Source: Acidobacteriota bacterium
Lineage (GTDB): Bacteria > Acidobacteriota > Terriglobia > Acidiferrales > UBA7541
DNA length: 38,100 bases
Reading direction: 5' to 3'
Assembly: GCA_003224145.1 (NCBI GenBank)
Contig: QHYN01000244.1
Coordinates: 1-38,100, forward strand
Shown: positions 8,219-15,238 of the stretch, piece by piece
Layout of the letters: each line of letters starts with the position of its first letter
Position numbering within the stretch: the stretch's first letter is position 1
Made by a program: the position numbers and the translations under genes
The notes under the pieces: generated by a model
What the model was told of the DNA's origin: nothing
The model's database searches: none
The model's input: the letters and a program-made list of their open reading frames with translations, nothing else

Positions 8219-8324
8219 TGCAGTTCCAACTTGCTGCGGCAAGGACCTTGCAAGGTTAGACCGCCATCTGGATTATGTGGCTAACGAAACAGCAGTCGAA
8301 AATAGTTGGAACGGCACTAGTTTT
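8211..8324. repeat. Imperfect terminal-inverted-repeat element between trxB and proline dehydrogenase
   Basis: CTAGTGCAGTTCCAACT (8215-8231) pairs with AGTTGGAACGGCACTAG (8304-8320) with one mismatch. With one further mismatch the arms reach 8211 and 8324. The 72-base interior holds two nested palindromes, CTTGC-TGCG-GCAAG (8230-8243) and ACCTTGCAAGGT (8246-8257). The form (about 110 bp, 17-21 bp inverted ends, no coding capacity, CTAG at both ends) resembles a MITE or a REP/BIME-type palindromic unit. The left arm begins inside the last trxB codons, so it could also act as a 3'-end mRNA structure. Confidence 0.5.
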
Positions 8325-8356
8325 CGTTCGGCTTGGGCTGCCATAATTGACGCCGC

Positions 8357-9268
8357 ATGCTCCGGTCGACACTTCTGAAGCTCTCCGAAAGCAAAAAATT
8401 CGCCAATTGGGTCACTTCCAATGGCACGACGCGCCGCATGGCACGCCGCTTTGTCGCCGGCGAAACGCTGGAGGAGGCAATTGCCGCTGCCCGCCAATGC
8501 AATGATGCGGGCATGATGGCCAGCCTCGATTATCTGGGCGAAAATGTTTCCACAACTTCGGACGCGCAGCATTCCCGCGACGCTTACCTAGAAGTCTTTG
8601 AGCGCATCGCCCAGGAAAAGCTTCACGCCAACGTTTCTTGCAAGCTCACCCAACTCGGTCTGGACATCAACCATGAATTCTGTGCCGGCCTGGTGCTCTC
8701 CATCGCGGAGCGGGCTGCCGGTTTCGATAATTTTCTGCGCATTGACATGGAAGGATCCAGCTACACCCAGCGCACCATCGACCTCGTCAAGCGCGTCCGC
8801 GCGCGTAACCCTGCCGTGGGCACGGTGATCCAGGCCTATCTCTACCGGAGCGAGACCGACGTTGCAGACCTATTGGCTTACGGCTGCCGTATCCGTTTGT
8901 GCAAGGGCGCTTACAAGGAACCTGAGGACGTCGCGTTTCCAAGGAAAGCTGACGTTGACGGCAACTTTATTCGATTGATGCAACTGCTTCTTTCCAGCGG
9001 CTTCTACCATGCCATTGCCACGCACGACCCGCGGATGATTGCCGCGACGATTCGCCATGCCGCCGCGAGGCAGATTTCCAAGGACGATTTCGAATTTCAG
9101 ATGCTTTACGGCGTGCGCACCGATCTCCAGCGCCACTTGGTCCGCGATGGCTATCGCGTGCGCATTTACATTCCGTTCGGCAACGACTGGTTTCCCTATT
9201 TCATGCGCCGCTTGGCCGAGCGGCCCGCTAACCTCGGCTTCCTGCTCCGCAATTTCTTCCGCAGGTGA
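8357..9268 (+). CDS. Proline dehydrogenase, monofunctional
   Basis: FAD-dependent oxidation of proline to pyrroline-5-carboxylate, first step of proline catabolism, passing electrons to the quinone pool. 303 residues, the size of a stand-alone PRODH without the aldehyde-dehydrogenase half of PutA. The TIM-barrel motifs are visible: DYLGENV near 55, RIDMEGSSYTQRT near 134, RIRLCKGAYKEP near 184, IATHD near 222, FEFQMLYGVR near 247, and the family's diagnostic C-terminal VRIYIPFGNDWFPYFMRRLAERPAN carrying the proline-carboxylate arginines. The partner P5C dehydrogenase is not in the window. The ATG lies 138 bases after trxB. Confidence 0.95.
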   Translation: MLRSTLLKLSESKKFANWVTSNGTTRRMARRFVAGETLEEAIAAARQCNDAGMMASLDYLGENVSTTSDAQHSRDAYLEVFERIAQEKLHANVSCKLTQLGLDINHEFCAGLVLSIAERAAGFDNFLRIDMEGSSYTQRTIDLVKRVRARNPAVGTVIQAYLYRSETDVADLLAYGCRIRLCKGAYKEPEDVAFPRKADVDGNFIRLMQLLLSSGFYHAIATHDPRMIAATIRHAAARQISKDDFEFQMLYGVRTDLQRHLVRDGYRVRIYIPFGNDWFPYFMRRLAERPANLGFLLRNFFRR

Positions 9269-9342
9269 GTCTCAACGTTCTCCCCTCATTGGCTGCAAAA
9301 CGCCCGCCTGGGAAAGGTTCTCACGACTGTTGGCGGGAATCG

Positions 9343-10722
9343 CTACGCCGCCGACCTTCGGCGCTTCGCAATGACCCGGATGCCATATTTGGGGCGCAAC
9401 GTGACCGTGGCGAACATCTCGACAGGATGATCGAGGACAAGTTCGAGATGAAATCCCTGCTGGATCATGGCCAGCAGAAGGGTGGCTTCCATCATTGCGA
9501 ACGACGCTCCAACACAGACCCTCGGTCCGCCCCCAAATGGAAAATAGGCAAACCGCGGAATCTTTCCCGAACGCACCGGATCGTCCCTCCACCTCTCGGG
9601 GTCAAATCGTTCCGGGTCCGGAAAAAAGCGCGCGTCGCGCTGCGTGCGCCACTGCAGGATGAAAAGGTTTGAGCCGGCCGGTATTCGATAGCCACCGAGT
9701 TCACAATCGGAAATTGCTTTCCGGCCGATTCCCCACACCGCCGGGTACAATCGCATTGCCTCCTTCAGCACCATCTCCGTGTAGCGCAATCGAGGAAGGT
9801 CATCGGGTATCGGCACGCGGTCGCCCAGCACTTCTCGCAGTTCTTCAACAAGCGCGGCCTCGACGTGCGGGTTCTGCGCGATGAGGTAACAGGCCCAGGA
9901 CAGCGCAATCGCGGTAGTTTCATGGCCGGCGAGAAAAAGGGTCATGACCTCGTCGCGTAGTTGCGTGTCGCTCATGGGATGGCCGTCTGTGTCGCGCGCG
10001 CGCAACAACATATCCAGCAGATCTTCCCGTGGCTGATTGGAAGAACGCCGTTTGCGGATGATGCCGCCAATGATTTTGTCCAAGTCGCGGATGGCGCGCT
10101 GCTCACGCCGCGCGAGAAAAACCGGCATGTCAAGAAAGAATAACAGCGCTAGGCTGGCATTGATGACAAATCGTTGCATCACAACTTCCATGGCCTGGCC
10201 CACGCGCTCCGCCGAGCCGGAAACTTCCGCTCCATACAGACACTGGGCCACGATCTGGAGGGTCACGCACATCAGGTCGTCATGGATGTTTCGTTCCCCC
10301 TCGTTCTTCCATGAATCCAGCATGCGCCCGGCTGCTTCTGTCATCACCTGCGCATAAGCGAGGATATTTTGGCGGTGAAATGCCGGCTGGATGAGCCCGC
10401 GCTGGCGTTTCCAGAACTCTCCTTCGCTGGTAAGCAGACCATTTCCAAGGACGCGTGCCAGAGCCCGGTAATCCGCGGACTTCGTGAAATTCCCGGCCTG
10501 AGTGACCAGTACCGTTTCGATGTCGCGCGGATGAACCAGCAGATACACGGACACATGGGCGAGGCGCACGTGGACGACGTCGCCATATTCTTCCGCGCAT
10601 CGCTTGTAGAAGCCCAGCCAGTCGCGGGACAGTTCCACCAGACTGCCCAGAAGGAACCGCCCCCTCGGCCCCGGGGGAAGTCCCGGGGAAGTTTTGCGGG
10701 CAGTTGCGGGAGCTGCTGGCAT
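9343..10722 (-). CDS. Cytochrome P450
   Basis: A soluble haem-thiolate monooxygenase of 459 residues. The proline-rich hinge PPGP is at 16-19, the I-helix oxygen-activating AGHETT at 265-270, the K-helix EAMR at 321-324, the PERF region near 370, and the haem-binding FPFGGGPRVCVG with cysteine 403. There is no N-terminal membrane anchor. The sequence style (AGHETT, PFGGGPRVCVG) is that of the CYP4/CYP102-like clan often acting on fatty acids or isoprenoids; the substrate is unknown. It is last in a minus-strand run and starts nine bases after the O-methyltransferase stop. Electrons may come from the ferredoxin at 12867, which lies just beyond the run on the other strand; that link is inference. 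Confidence 0.95.
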   Translation of the reverse strand: MPAAPATARKTSPGLPPGPRGRFLLGSLVELSRDWLGFYKRCAEEYGDVVHVRLAHVSVYLLVHPRDIETVLVTQAGNFTKSADYRALARVLGNGLLTSEGEFWKRQRGLIQPAFHRQNILAYAQVMTEAAGRMLDSWKNEGERNIHDDLMCVTLQIVAQCLYGAEVSGSAERVGQAMEVVMQRFVINASLALLFFLDMPVFLARREQRAIRDLDKIIGGIIRKRRSSNQPREDLLDMLLRARDTDGHPMSDTQLRDEVMTLFLAGHETTAIALSWACYLIAQNPHVEAALVEELREVLGDRVPIPDDLPRLRYTEMVLKEAMRLYPAVWGIGRKAISDCELGGYRIPAGSNLFILQWRTQRDARFFPDPERFDPERWRDDPVRSGKIPRFAYFPFGGGPRVCVGASFAMMEATLLLAMIQQGFHLELVLDHPVEMFATVTLRPKYGIRVIAKRRRSAA

Positions 10723-10731
10723 GGTTTCCGG

Positions 10732-11388
10732 TTAGTTCTTCCGGCAGACGGTCACGCCGTCGCGGAGCGGAATCAGCACGGGATAAAGTTCTTTGGACGC
10801 GTACACCAGCCGGTTGAATTCCTGTACGCCTTTGGTGTCATCGTCATCCTCTGCCGCTGGCCGCGCGGCTTTGCCGGACCACAGCGTATTGTCGGTGATG
10901 AGCAGCGCGCCACGGCGAAGCTTTGGCAGCGCCACTCGCAATGCGTCAGGATATTGGTGCTTGTCTACGTCATTGAAAATCAGATCGAAGGTGCCTGGGG
11001 CCTTCTTCAACAGCGCCAGGGCGTCGCCAACCTTTACTTCGATTCTCTTCGCGACTCCCGCACGGTGAAAATAATTCTGCGCCCGCCGCGCATTTTCTTG
11101 ATCTCCATCCGTGTAGAAGACTTTGACTTTCGGCCCCGCCGCGCGCGCCAGCCAGATCGTCGAGTATCCAATCGCCGAACCCATCTCGAAAATCCGCTTT
11201 GCGCCTGAGATCTGCACGAACAGTGCCAGCATCCGTGCCACTGCCGGCCCGATAATGGGAACCCGATTCTCCGCGGCATAGGCTTCCATTTCGCTGACCA
11301 CCGCATCGCGTTCGGGCAGTAGCGTGTACAAATACTCGTCGACATCGTCTTGAATATACCCGCTGCGCAGATTCTCGCTTCGGATCAT
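10732..11388 (-). CDS. SAM-dependent O-methyltransferase, family 3 (catechol/caffeoyl-CoA type)
   Basis: 218 residues with a Rossmann SAM-binding fold. The motif FEMGSAIGYSTIWLA at about 67-81 is the SAM glycine loop, YTDGDQENARRA holds the acidic residue binding ribose, and FDLIFNDVDKHQYPD plus LITDNTLWSG carry the metal-binding acidic residues of the Mg-dependent COMT-like family. It would methylate a catechol-like hydroxyl. Its ATG overlaps the stop of the upstream hydrolase in the sequence ATGA (11385-11388), a sign of coupled translation, and GGGAGAG precedes the start. Together with the P450 nine bases downstream it suggests oxidation and methylation of one small molecule, not yet identifiable. 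Confidence 0.92.
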   Translation of the reverse strand: MIRSENLRSGYIQDDVDEYLYTLLPERDAVVSEMEAYAAENRVPIIGPAVARMLALFVQISGAKRIFEMGSAIGYSTIWLARAAGPKVKVFYTDGDQENARRAQNYFHRAGVAKRIEVKVGDALALLKKAPGTFDLIFNDVDKHQYPDALRVALPKLRRGALLITDNTLWSGKAARPAAEDDDDTKGVQEFNRLVYASKELYPVLIPLRDGVTVCRKN

Positions 11389-12098
11389 AGATTCTCTCCC
11401 GGTTTCATCGCGTAAATCTTGAGCCCTTTGACTTTCTTCGTCTCTTTCCGGAATGCTTCCGCCGTTCCCGTCAAAAAAGAAAACGTCGCATAATGCATGG
11501 GGATGACATGCTTCACCCCGAGGAGCCGAATCGCGTAGGCCGCTTCCCGTGGCCCCATGGTAAAGAGGTCGCCGATCGGAAGCATCGCCAGGTCAGGTTT
11601 GTAAAGCTCCCCAATCAGTTTCATATCGCCGAAAAGCGCTGTGTCTCCCGCGTGGTACGCCGTGAATCCGCCCGGCATCCGGATAATGTAGCCTGCTGGC
11701 TCACCGCCGTAGTGGCGCACGCCCTGGTCGTCAATCGAATTGGAATGAAACGCGTGTGTCATCGTGATTTCAAAATCACCAATTTTCTGCGTGCCGCCCT
11801 TTCCCATGGGACAGGTTTCCTGCGCGAACCCCATGCTCTCAATCCAAAGGCAAGTCTCAAACATCGCCACAATCTTGGGCCTATGCTGCTTGGCCAGAGC
11901 CAGCAAATCCCCTAGATGATCGGTGTGCGCGTGGGTCAGGAAAATCGCGTCCAGCCGCGTCACGCTCTTCAGGGCTTCCGGACACCATGGATTCGTCGTC
12001 ACCCACGGATCAATCAGCGCCACTTGGCCGGATGGCGTCGTCAGCGAAAACGTGCTGTGGCCAAAATACGTGATCCGATTGCCTTTGGTATTGAGCAC
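11385..12098 (-). CDS. Metal-dependent hydrolase, UPF0173 metallo-beta-lactamase fold
   Basis: 237 residues. The zinc-binding motif HAHTDHLGD is at about 55-63, with the other ligands in AYHAGDTALFGDM (about 147-159) and the C-terminal HVIPMHYATF. These are the features of the UPF0173/YtkL-type hydrolases, which are cytosolic and of unknown substrate. The start is a GTG at 12098 giving MLNTKGNRITYFGHSTF, where the first beta strand of the family begins at once. Upstream is only a G-rich stretch rather than a clear ribosome site. It is coupled to the methyltransferase gene by ATGA and follows the thioredoxin-like gene by 61 bases. Confidence 0.93.
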   Translation of the reverse strand: MLNTKGNRITYFGHSTFSLTTPSGQVALIDPWVTTNPWCPEALKSVTRLDAIFLTHAHTDHLGDLLALAKQHRPKIVAMFETCLWIESMGFAQETCPMGKGGTQKIGDFEITMTHAFHSNSIDDQGVRHYGGEPAGYIIRMPGGFTAYHAGDTALFGDMKLIGELYKPDLAMLPIGDLFTMGPREAAYAIRLLGVKHVIPMHYATFSFLTGTAEAFRKETKKVKGLKIYAMKPGENL

Positions 12099-12159
12099 AA
12101 ATAGCCCCCGAGAAGAGTCTCCGGCAATGCTTGCTTACCGGACTGCATTTGCAGACACG

Positions 12160-12684
12160 TTAGTGAGAGCCCGAGGTGAGCAGCGAGCGAATCGCCGTCT
12201 CATACGCATCCCGCGTGCGCTCCCCAATGAACTGCCCGATCTGGCGGCCATCTTTCGCATAGAAGAATGAAGCTGGCAGCGAGCCGTTCCATTCGGGCAG
12301 TACGGCTTGCCGAAACGAGCCTTCTTCGCCCGGCTTCTTTCGGTAGTTGGGAAATACGGGCTTATACCGTGCGATGAAGCGCCGCATCAAGATTAAATCG
12401 CCGTCACCATCCAGGTTCACACCCACGACCTTCAATCCCTGCGGCGCGTATTGTTTCGCCAGCTCATTCAGCATGGGATATTCGTCGCGGCACGGCTCGC
12501 ACCACGTCGCCCAAAACGTAACCAACAGCGGTTTCCCGCGATACTGCTGAATCAGTTTCTGGTATCCCTGGGTATCAATGATCTCTGGATCCCGCGGCGC
12601 CCCGGTTTTTTGAGCCTGTGGCGCGGCCATCGCGGCCCCCGCGGCCAGAAAACACAACAAAACCAACCTGCCTCGCAAGCTCAT
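12160..12684 (-). CDS. Secreted TlpA/ResA-like thioredoxin
   Basis: 174 residues from the ATG at 12684, chosen because AAGGA lies upstream and the protein then opens with a good signal peptide (MSLRGRLVLLCFLAAGAAMA, cleavage near 22). The frame continues upstream to 13062, but that part lies antisense to the ferredoxin and is not protein-like. The mature protein has a thioredoxin fold with FWATWCEPCRDEYP, active cysteines 62 and 65, followed by GLKVVGVNLDGDGD and GSLPASFFYAKDGRQIGQFIG with the cis-Pro region. It is expected to reduce or exchange disulfides in the periplasm, for instance in cytochrome maturation. It is first of four minus-strand genes and divergent from fdxA. Confidence 0.9.
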   Translation of the reverse strand: MSLRGRLVLLCFLAAGAAMAAPQAQKTGAPRDPEIIDTQGYQKLIQQYRGKPLLVTFWATWCEPCRDEYPMLNELAKQYAPQGLKVVGVNLDGDGDLILMRRFIARYKPVFPNYRKKPGEEGSFRQAVLPEWNGSLPASFFYAKDGRQIGQFIGERTRDAYETAIRSLLTSGSH

Positions 12685-12725
12685 GGTCCTTCCTTCCATC
12701 CTCATTCTATCCATACCCCTCCCGG

Positions 12726-12754
12726 TTGAGAATCTCATTCCCGGCGCGTACAAT
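12726..12754 (+). promoter_or_regulatory. Sigma-70-type promoter of fdxA
   Basis: TTGAGA (12726-12731) and TACAAT (12749-12754) are separated by exactly 17 bases. Transcription would start near 12761 and give a leader of about 105 bases to the ferredoxin ATG at 12867, which has AAAGGAG seven bases upstream. Confidence 0.6.
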
Positions 12755-12866
12755 GCTCTTAAGCCGCTTGTCGCTGCAAGCAGCCTCATGGTATAAGGAG
12801 TTTTTCGCCGGTCGTGCCGGTTTATCACAGGAGCCCGGCCCGAAGCTTGAATAAAGGAGAACTCGA

Positions 12867-13139
12867 ATGGCTTACGTGATAGCCGAGCCATGCATCGGCA
12901 CAAAAGATACAGCCTGCGTGGACGTTTGTCCGGTGGATTGCATCCATCCGCGCAAAGATGAGCCGGAGTTCGAGTCCGAAACCCAACTCTACATCCACCC
13001 CACGGAATGCATCGATTGCGGCGCGTGCGTCCCGGTCTGCCCCGTAACCGCCATCTTCGCACTCGAAGATTTGCCGGAGAAGTGGGCCAGCTTCACGCCC
13101 GTCAATTCGGATTGGTACGCGAAGAGGGGAAAGCTGTAG
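12867..13139 (+). CDS. fdxA: 7Fe ferredoxin ([3Fe-4S][4Fe-4S])
   Basis: 90 residues, a small cytosolic electron carrier. The first cluster motif is C9 IGTKDTAC17 VDVC21 P VDC25: the second cysteine of a normal CxxC is missing, as in 7Fe ferredoxins of Azotobacter and mycobacteria (FdxA type), which bind a 3Fe cluster there. The second motif C49 IDC52 GAC55 VPVC59 P binds with it the 4Fe cluster. A strong ribosome site (AAAGGAG) and a promoter with 17-base spacing precede it. Candidate partners in this window are the P450 just upstream on the other strand and the KorAB oxidoreductase at 31229-33938; neither link is proved. Confidence 0.95.
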   Translation: MAYVIAEPCIGTKDTACVDVCPVDCIHPRKDEPEFESETQLYIHPTECIDCGACVPVCPVTAIFALEDLPEKWASFTPVNSDWYAKRGKL

Positions 13140-13330
13140 ACGCGACTGGCTGACCGGAGTCTCGGGCGGCACGCTTAGGCGCGGCGCGCTTTTTCTCAGT
13201 TGGAAGCGCAGAACGCGGCTTCAAAAATCGGCGTCGAACTCAATCCCTGGCATCCCGCACTCCATCCCATGCCAACTCTTTCTTTCGCGAAATCGTCTAC
13301 TAAAGAAGCCGCCAAGTGGGGAGGTCCTGT

Positions 13331-15112
13331 TTGAAGCCTATTCGTGTTTGTTTGACTCTAACCTTCGCATTCTTGCTTTTCTACATCGTGTTCCCCTCCC
13401 CTACTAACTCTCAAACGCCAACGGGTCACAAACCGCCGATTCATCACCTGCCCTTCACTTTCGAAGGGAATTGGTCCGGCTCACTACAGGCTGGCGACGC
13501 CGTTTTGCATCTCGTCTTGCATGTTTCGAAAGCGGAGGACGGCTCGTTCAAGGCCACCATCGACAGCCTGGATCAAGGCGTTTACGGCATCGAAGTGACC
13601 TCTCTTATTCAGAAGGACTCCCATCTCCAGTTCGCCGTTTCTTCCGTGGGCGCTTCCTACGACGGGAAAATCTTGGCGGATCATTCCGGCATCGAAGGCG
13701 TTTGGTCGCAGGGTAGCGTCGGTCTTCCGCTGACTTTCCATCGCCCGGCGGCTGGAGCTGGAGCGAAAAAGCCCTCCGATGCCATCGCAGGCGCCGAAGG
13801 CGTGTGGCAAGGGGCGCTGGAGGCCAATGGCATGCGTCTCCGCCTCCAGCTTCACGTCTCACATGACGATCAAAAGCTCCTCGTCGCTGCTCTCGACAGC
13901 CCCGACCAGGGCGTCAGCGGACTTCCTGCCACCAAGGTCAGCCAAAAAGAAGCTGTCTTTCATTTTGAAATTCCCGTGGTGAATGGCGTGTACGAAGGAA
14001 CGCTCAACACCGCAAAGTCAGCCATGAGCGGGGGCTGGACGCAGAACGGTGTGACGCGGGATTTGAAGTTTCAACGCTCGGACCAGTTGCTCGAACTCGT
14101 GCGGCCGCAAAATCCTGTGAAGCCGTATCCGTATCGGGAAGAAGAACTCGCATTTCCCAATGACCAGGCAAAAATCTCGCTCGCCGGAACGCTCACGCTT
14201 CCTTCGGGTCAGGGTCCATTTCCCGCGGCCATCCTCATCGGCGGCTCCGGGCCTCACGATCGCGATGAGACCATCGCCGGGCACCGCCCTTTTCTGGTAC
14301 TTGCCGACCACCTGACACGCAAAGGAGTCGCCGTTCTTCGTTGCGATAAACGCGGGATCGGCAAGTCCACCGGCACGTATTACCAAGCCACCAGCGAAGA
14401 TTTCGCCAGCGATGTGCAAGCCGCGCTCTCTTATTTGAAATCCAGAAAGGAAGTCGACCCCAAAAGAATTGGCCTCATCGGCCACAGCGAAGGAGGTCTC
14501 GTCGCGCCCATGGTTGCCGCGCGTTCCAAGGACGTCGCTTGGATCATTCTCCTTGCCGCTCCCGGTCTGAAAGGCGAAGACACTTTGCTCCTCCAATCCC
14601 AGCTCATTTTGAGGACGGCTGGTGTGAACGACGAACAGATCGCCAAAACGCGCGAATTCAACAAGCAAGTTTACGCGCTGGTTCGCCAGGAGGGCGACCC
14701 TGCAAAGCTGCAAACGAAATTAAATCAGCTCGTGGAATCGAGCGGCATGGGCGCGGCGTTGCTTCCCGCAGACCTGCAGTCACAAGTTCGCCTCATGACC
14801 TCGCCCTGGTTTCGCTTCTTTCTCGATTACGATCCAGTTCCCGTTTTGCAGAAGACGCTCTGTCCGGTCCTTGCTCTCAATGGCGAAAAGGATCTCCAGA
14901 TCGCGTCAAAACAGAATCTCGAACAAATTCGCAAGGCCTTTCAGCAAGGCGGTAACACGGATTTTCAAACCACCGAGTTGGCCGGCTTGAATCACCTCTT
15001 TCAGCATGGTCCAACGGGCTCACCCACAGAATACGGCGGTATCGAGGAGACCATTGCCCCGGAGGCCTTGAACTCCATTTCCGATTGGGTCCTGAAGCAC
15101 ACCGCTCTTTGA
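13331..15112 (+). CDS. Secreted alpha/beta hydrolase with duplicated N-terminal domain
   Basis: 593 residues if started at the TTG at 13331, which has GGGGAGG six to seven bases upstream and gives a normal signal peptide (LKPIRVCLTLTFAFLLFYIVF); a GTG at 13316 is the alternative. Residues about 43-135 and about 153-250 are two copies of the same domain: each opens G-W-(S/Q)-G-(S/A)-L, then an (A/S)-x-D-S-x-DQGV strand, and ends in G-x-W-x-Q-x-G-V with L-x-F-x-R. The C-terminal part is an alpha/beta hydrolase: GGSGPHDRDE (oxyanion loop), nucleophile S386 in GHSEGG, D521 in GEKDLQI and H555 in GLNHLF. It probably cleaves an ester or peptide outside the cytoplasm. Confidence 0.88.
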   Translation: MKPIRVCLTLTFAFLLFYIVFPSPTNSQTPTGHKPPIHHLPFTFEGNWSGSLQAGDAVLHLVLHVSKAEDGSFKATIDSLDQGVYGIEVTSLIQKDSHLQFAVSSVGASYDGKILADHSGIEGVWSQGSVGLPLTFHRPAAGAGAKKPSDAIAGAEGVWQGALEANGMRLRLQLHVSHDDQKLLVAALDSPDQGVSGLPATKVSQKEAVFHFEIPVVNGVYEGTLNTAKSAMSGGWTQNGVTRDLKFQRSDQLLELVRPQNPVKPYPYREEELAFPNDQAKISLAGTLTLPSGQGPFPAAILIGGSGPHDRDETIAGHRPFLVLADHLTRKGVAVLRCDKRGIGKSTGTYYQATSEDFASDVQAALSYLKSRKEVDPKRIGLIGHSEGGLVAPMVAARSKDVAWIILLAAPGLKGEDTLLLQSQLILRTAGVNDEQIAKTREFNKQVYALVRQEGDPAKLQTKLNQLVESSGMGAALLPADLQSQVRLMTSPWFRFFLDYDPVPVLQKTLCPVLALNGEKDLQIASKQNLEQIRKAFQQGGNTDFQTTELAGLNHLFQHGPTGSPTEYGGIEETIAPEALNSISDWVLKHTAL

Positions 15113-15238
15113 CGCAACCAGACGCCTGCACCGATCGTGCCCGCTCCTTCCGGCCTGCGAGTTTTGCGCCTCCGCACTTGTACTTCGGCTCATAAAATCC
15201 CGCGCCGGGTTATCATGCTAGAGAGAAAAACTGTCCCC

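Noticed and set aside
12685-13062. N-terminal extension of the TlpA-like protein
   Set aside because: It would run antisense through the ferredoxin gene; the internal ATG at 12684 has a ribosome site and a proper signal peptide.
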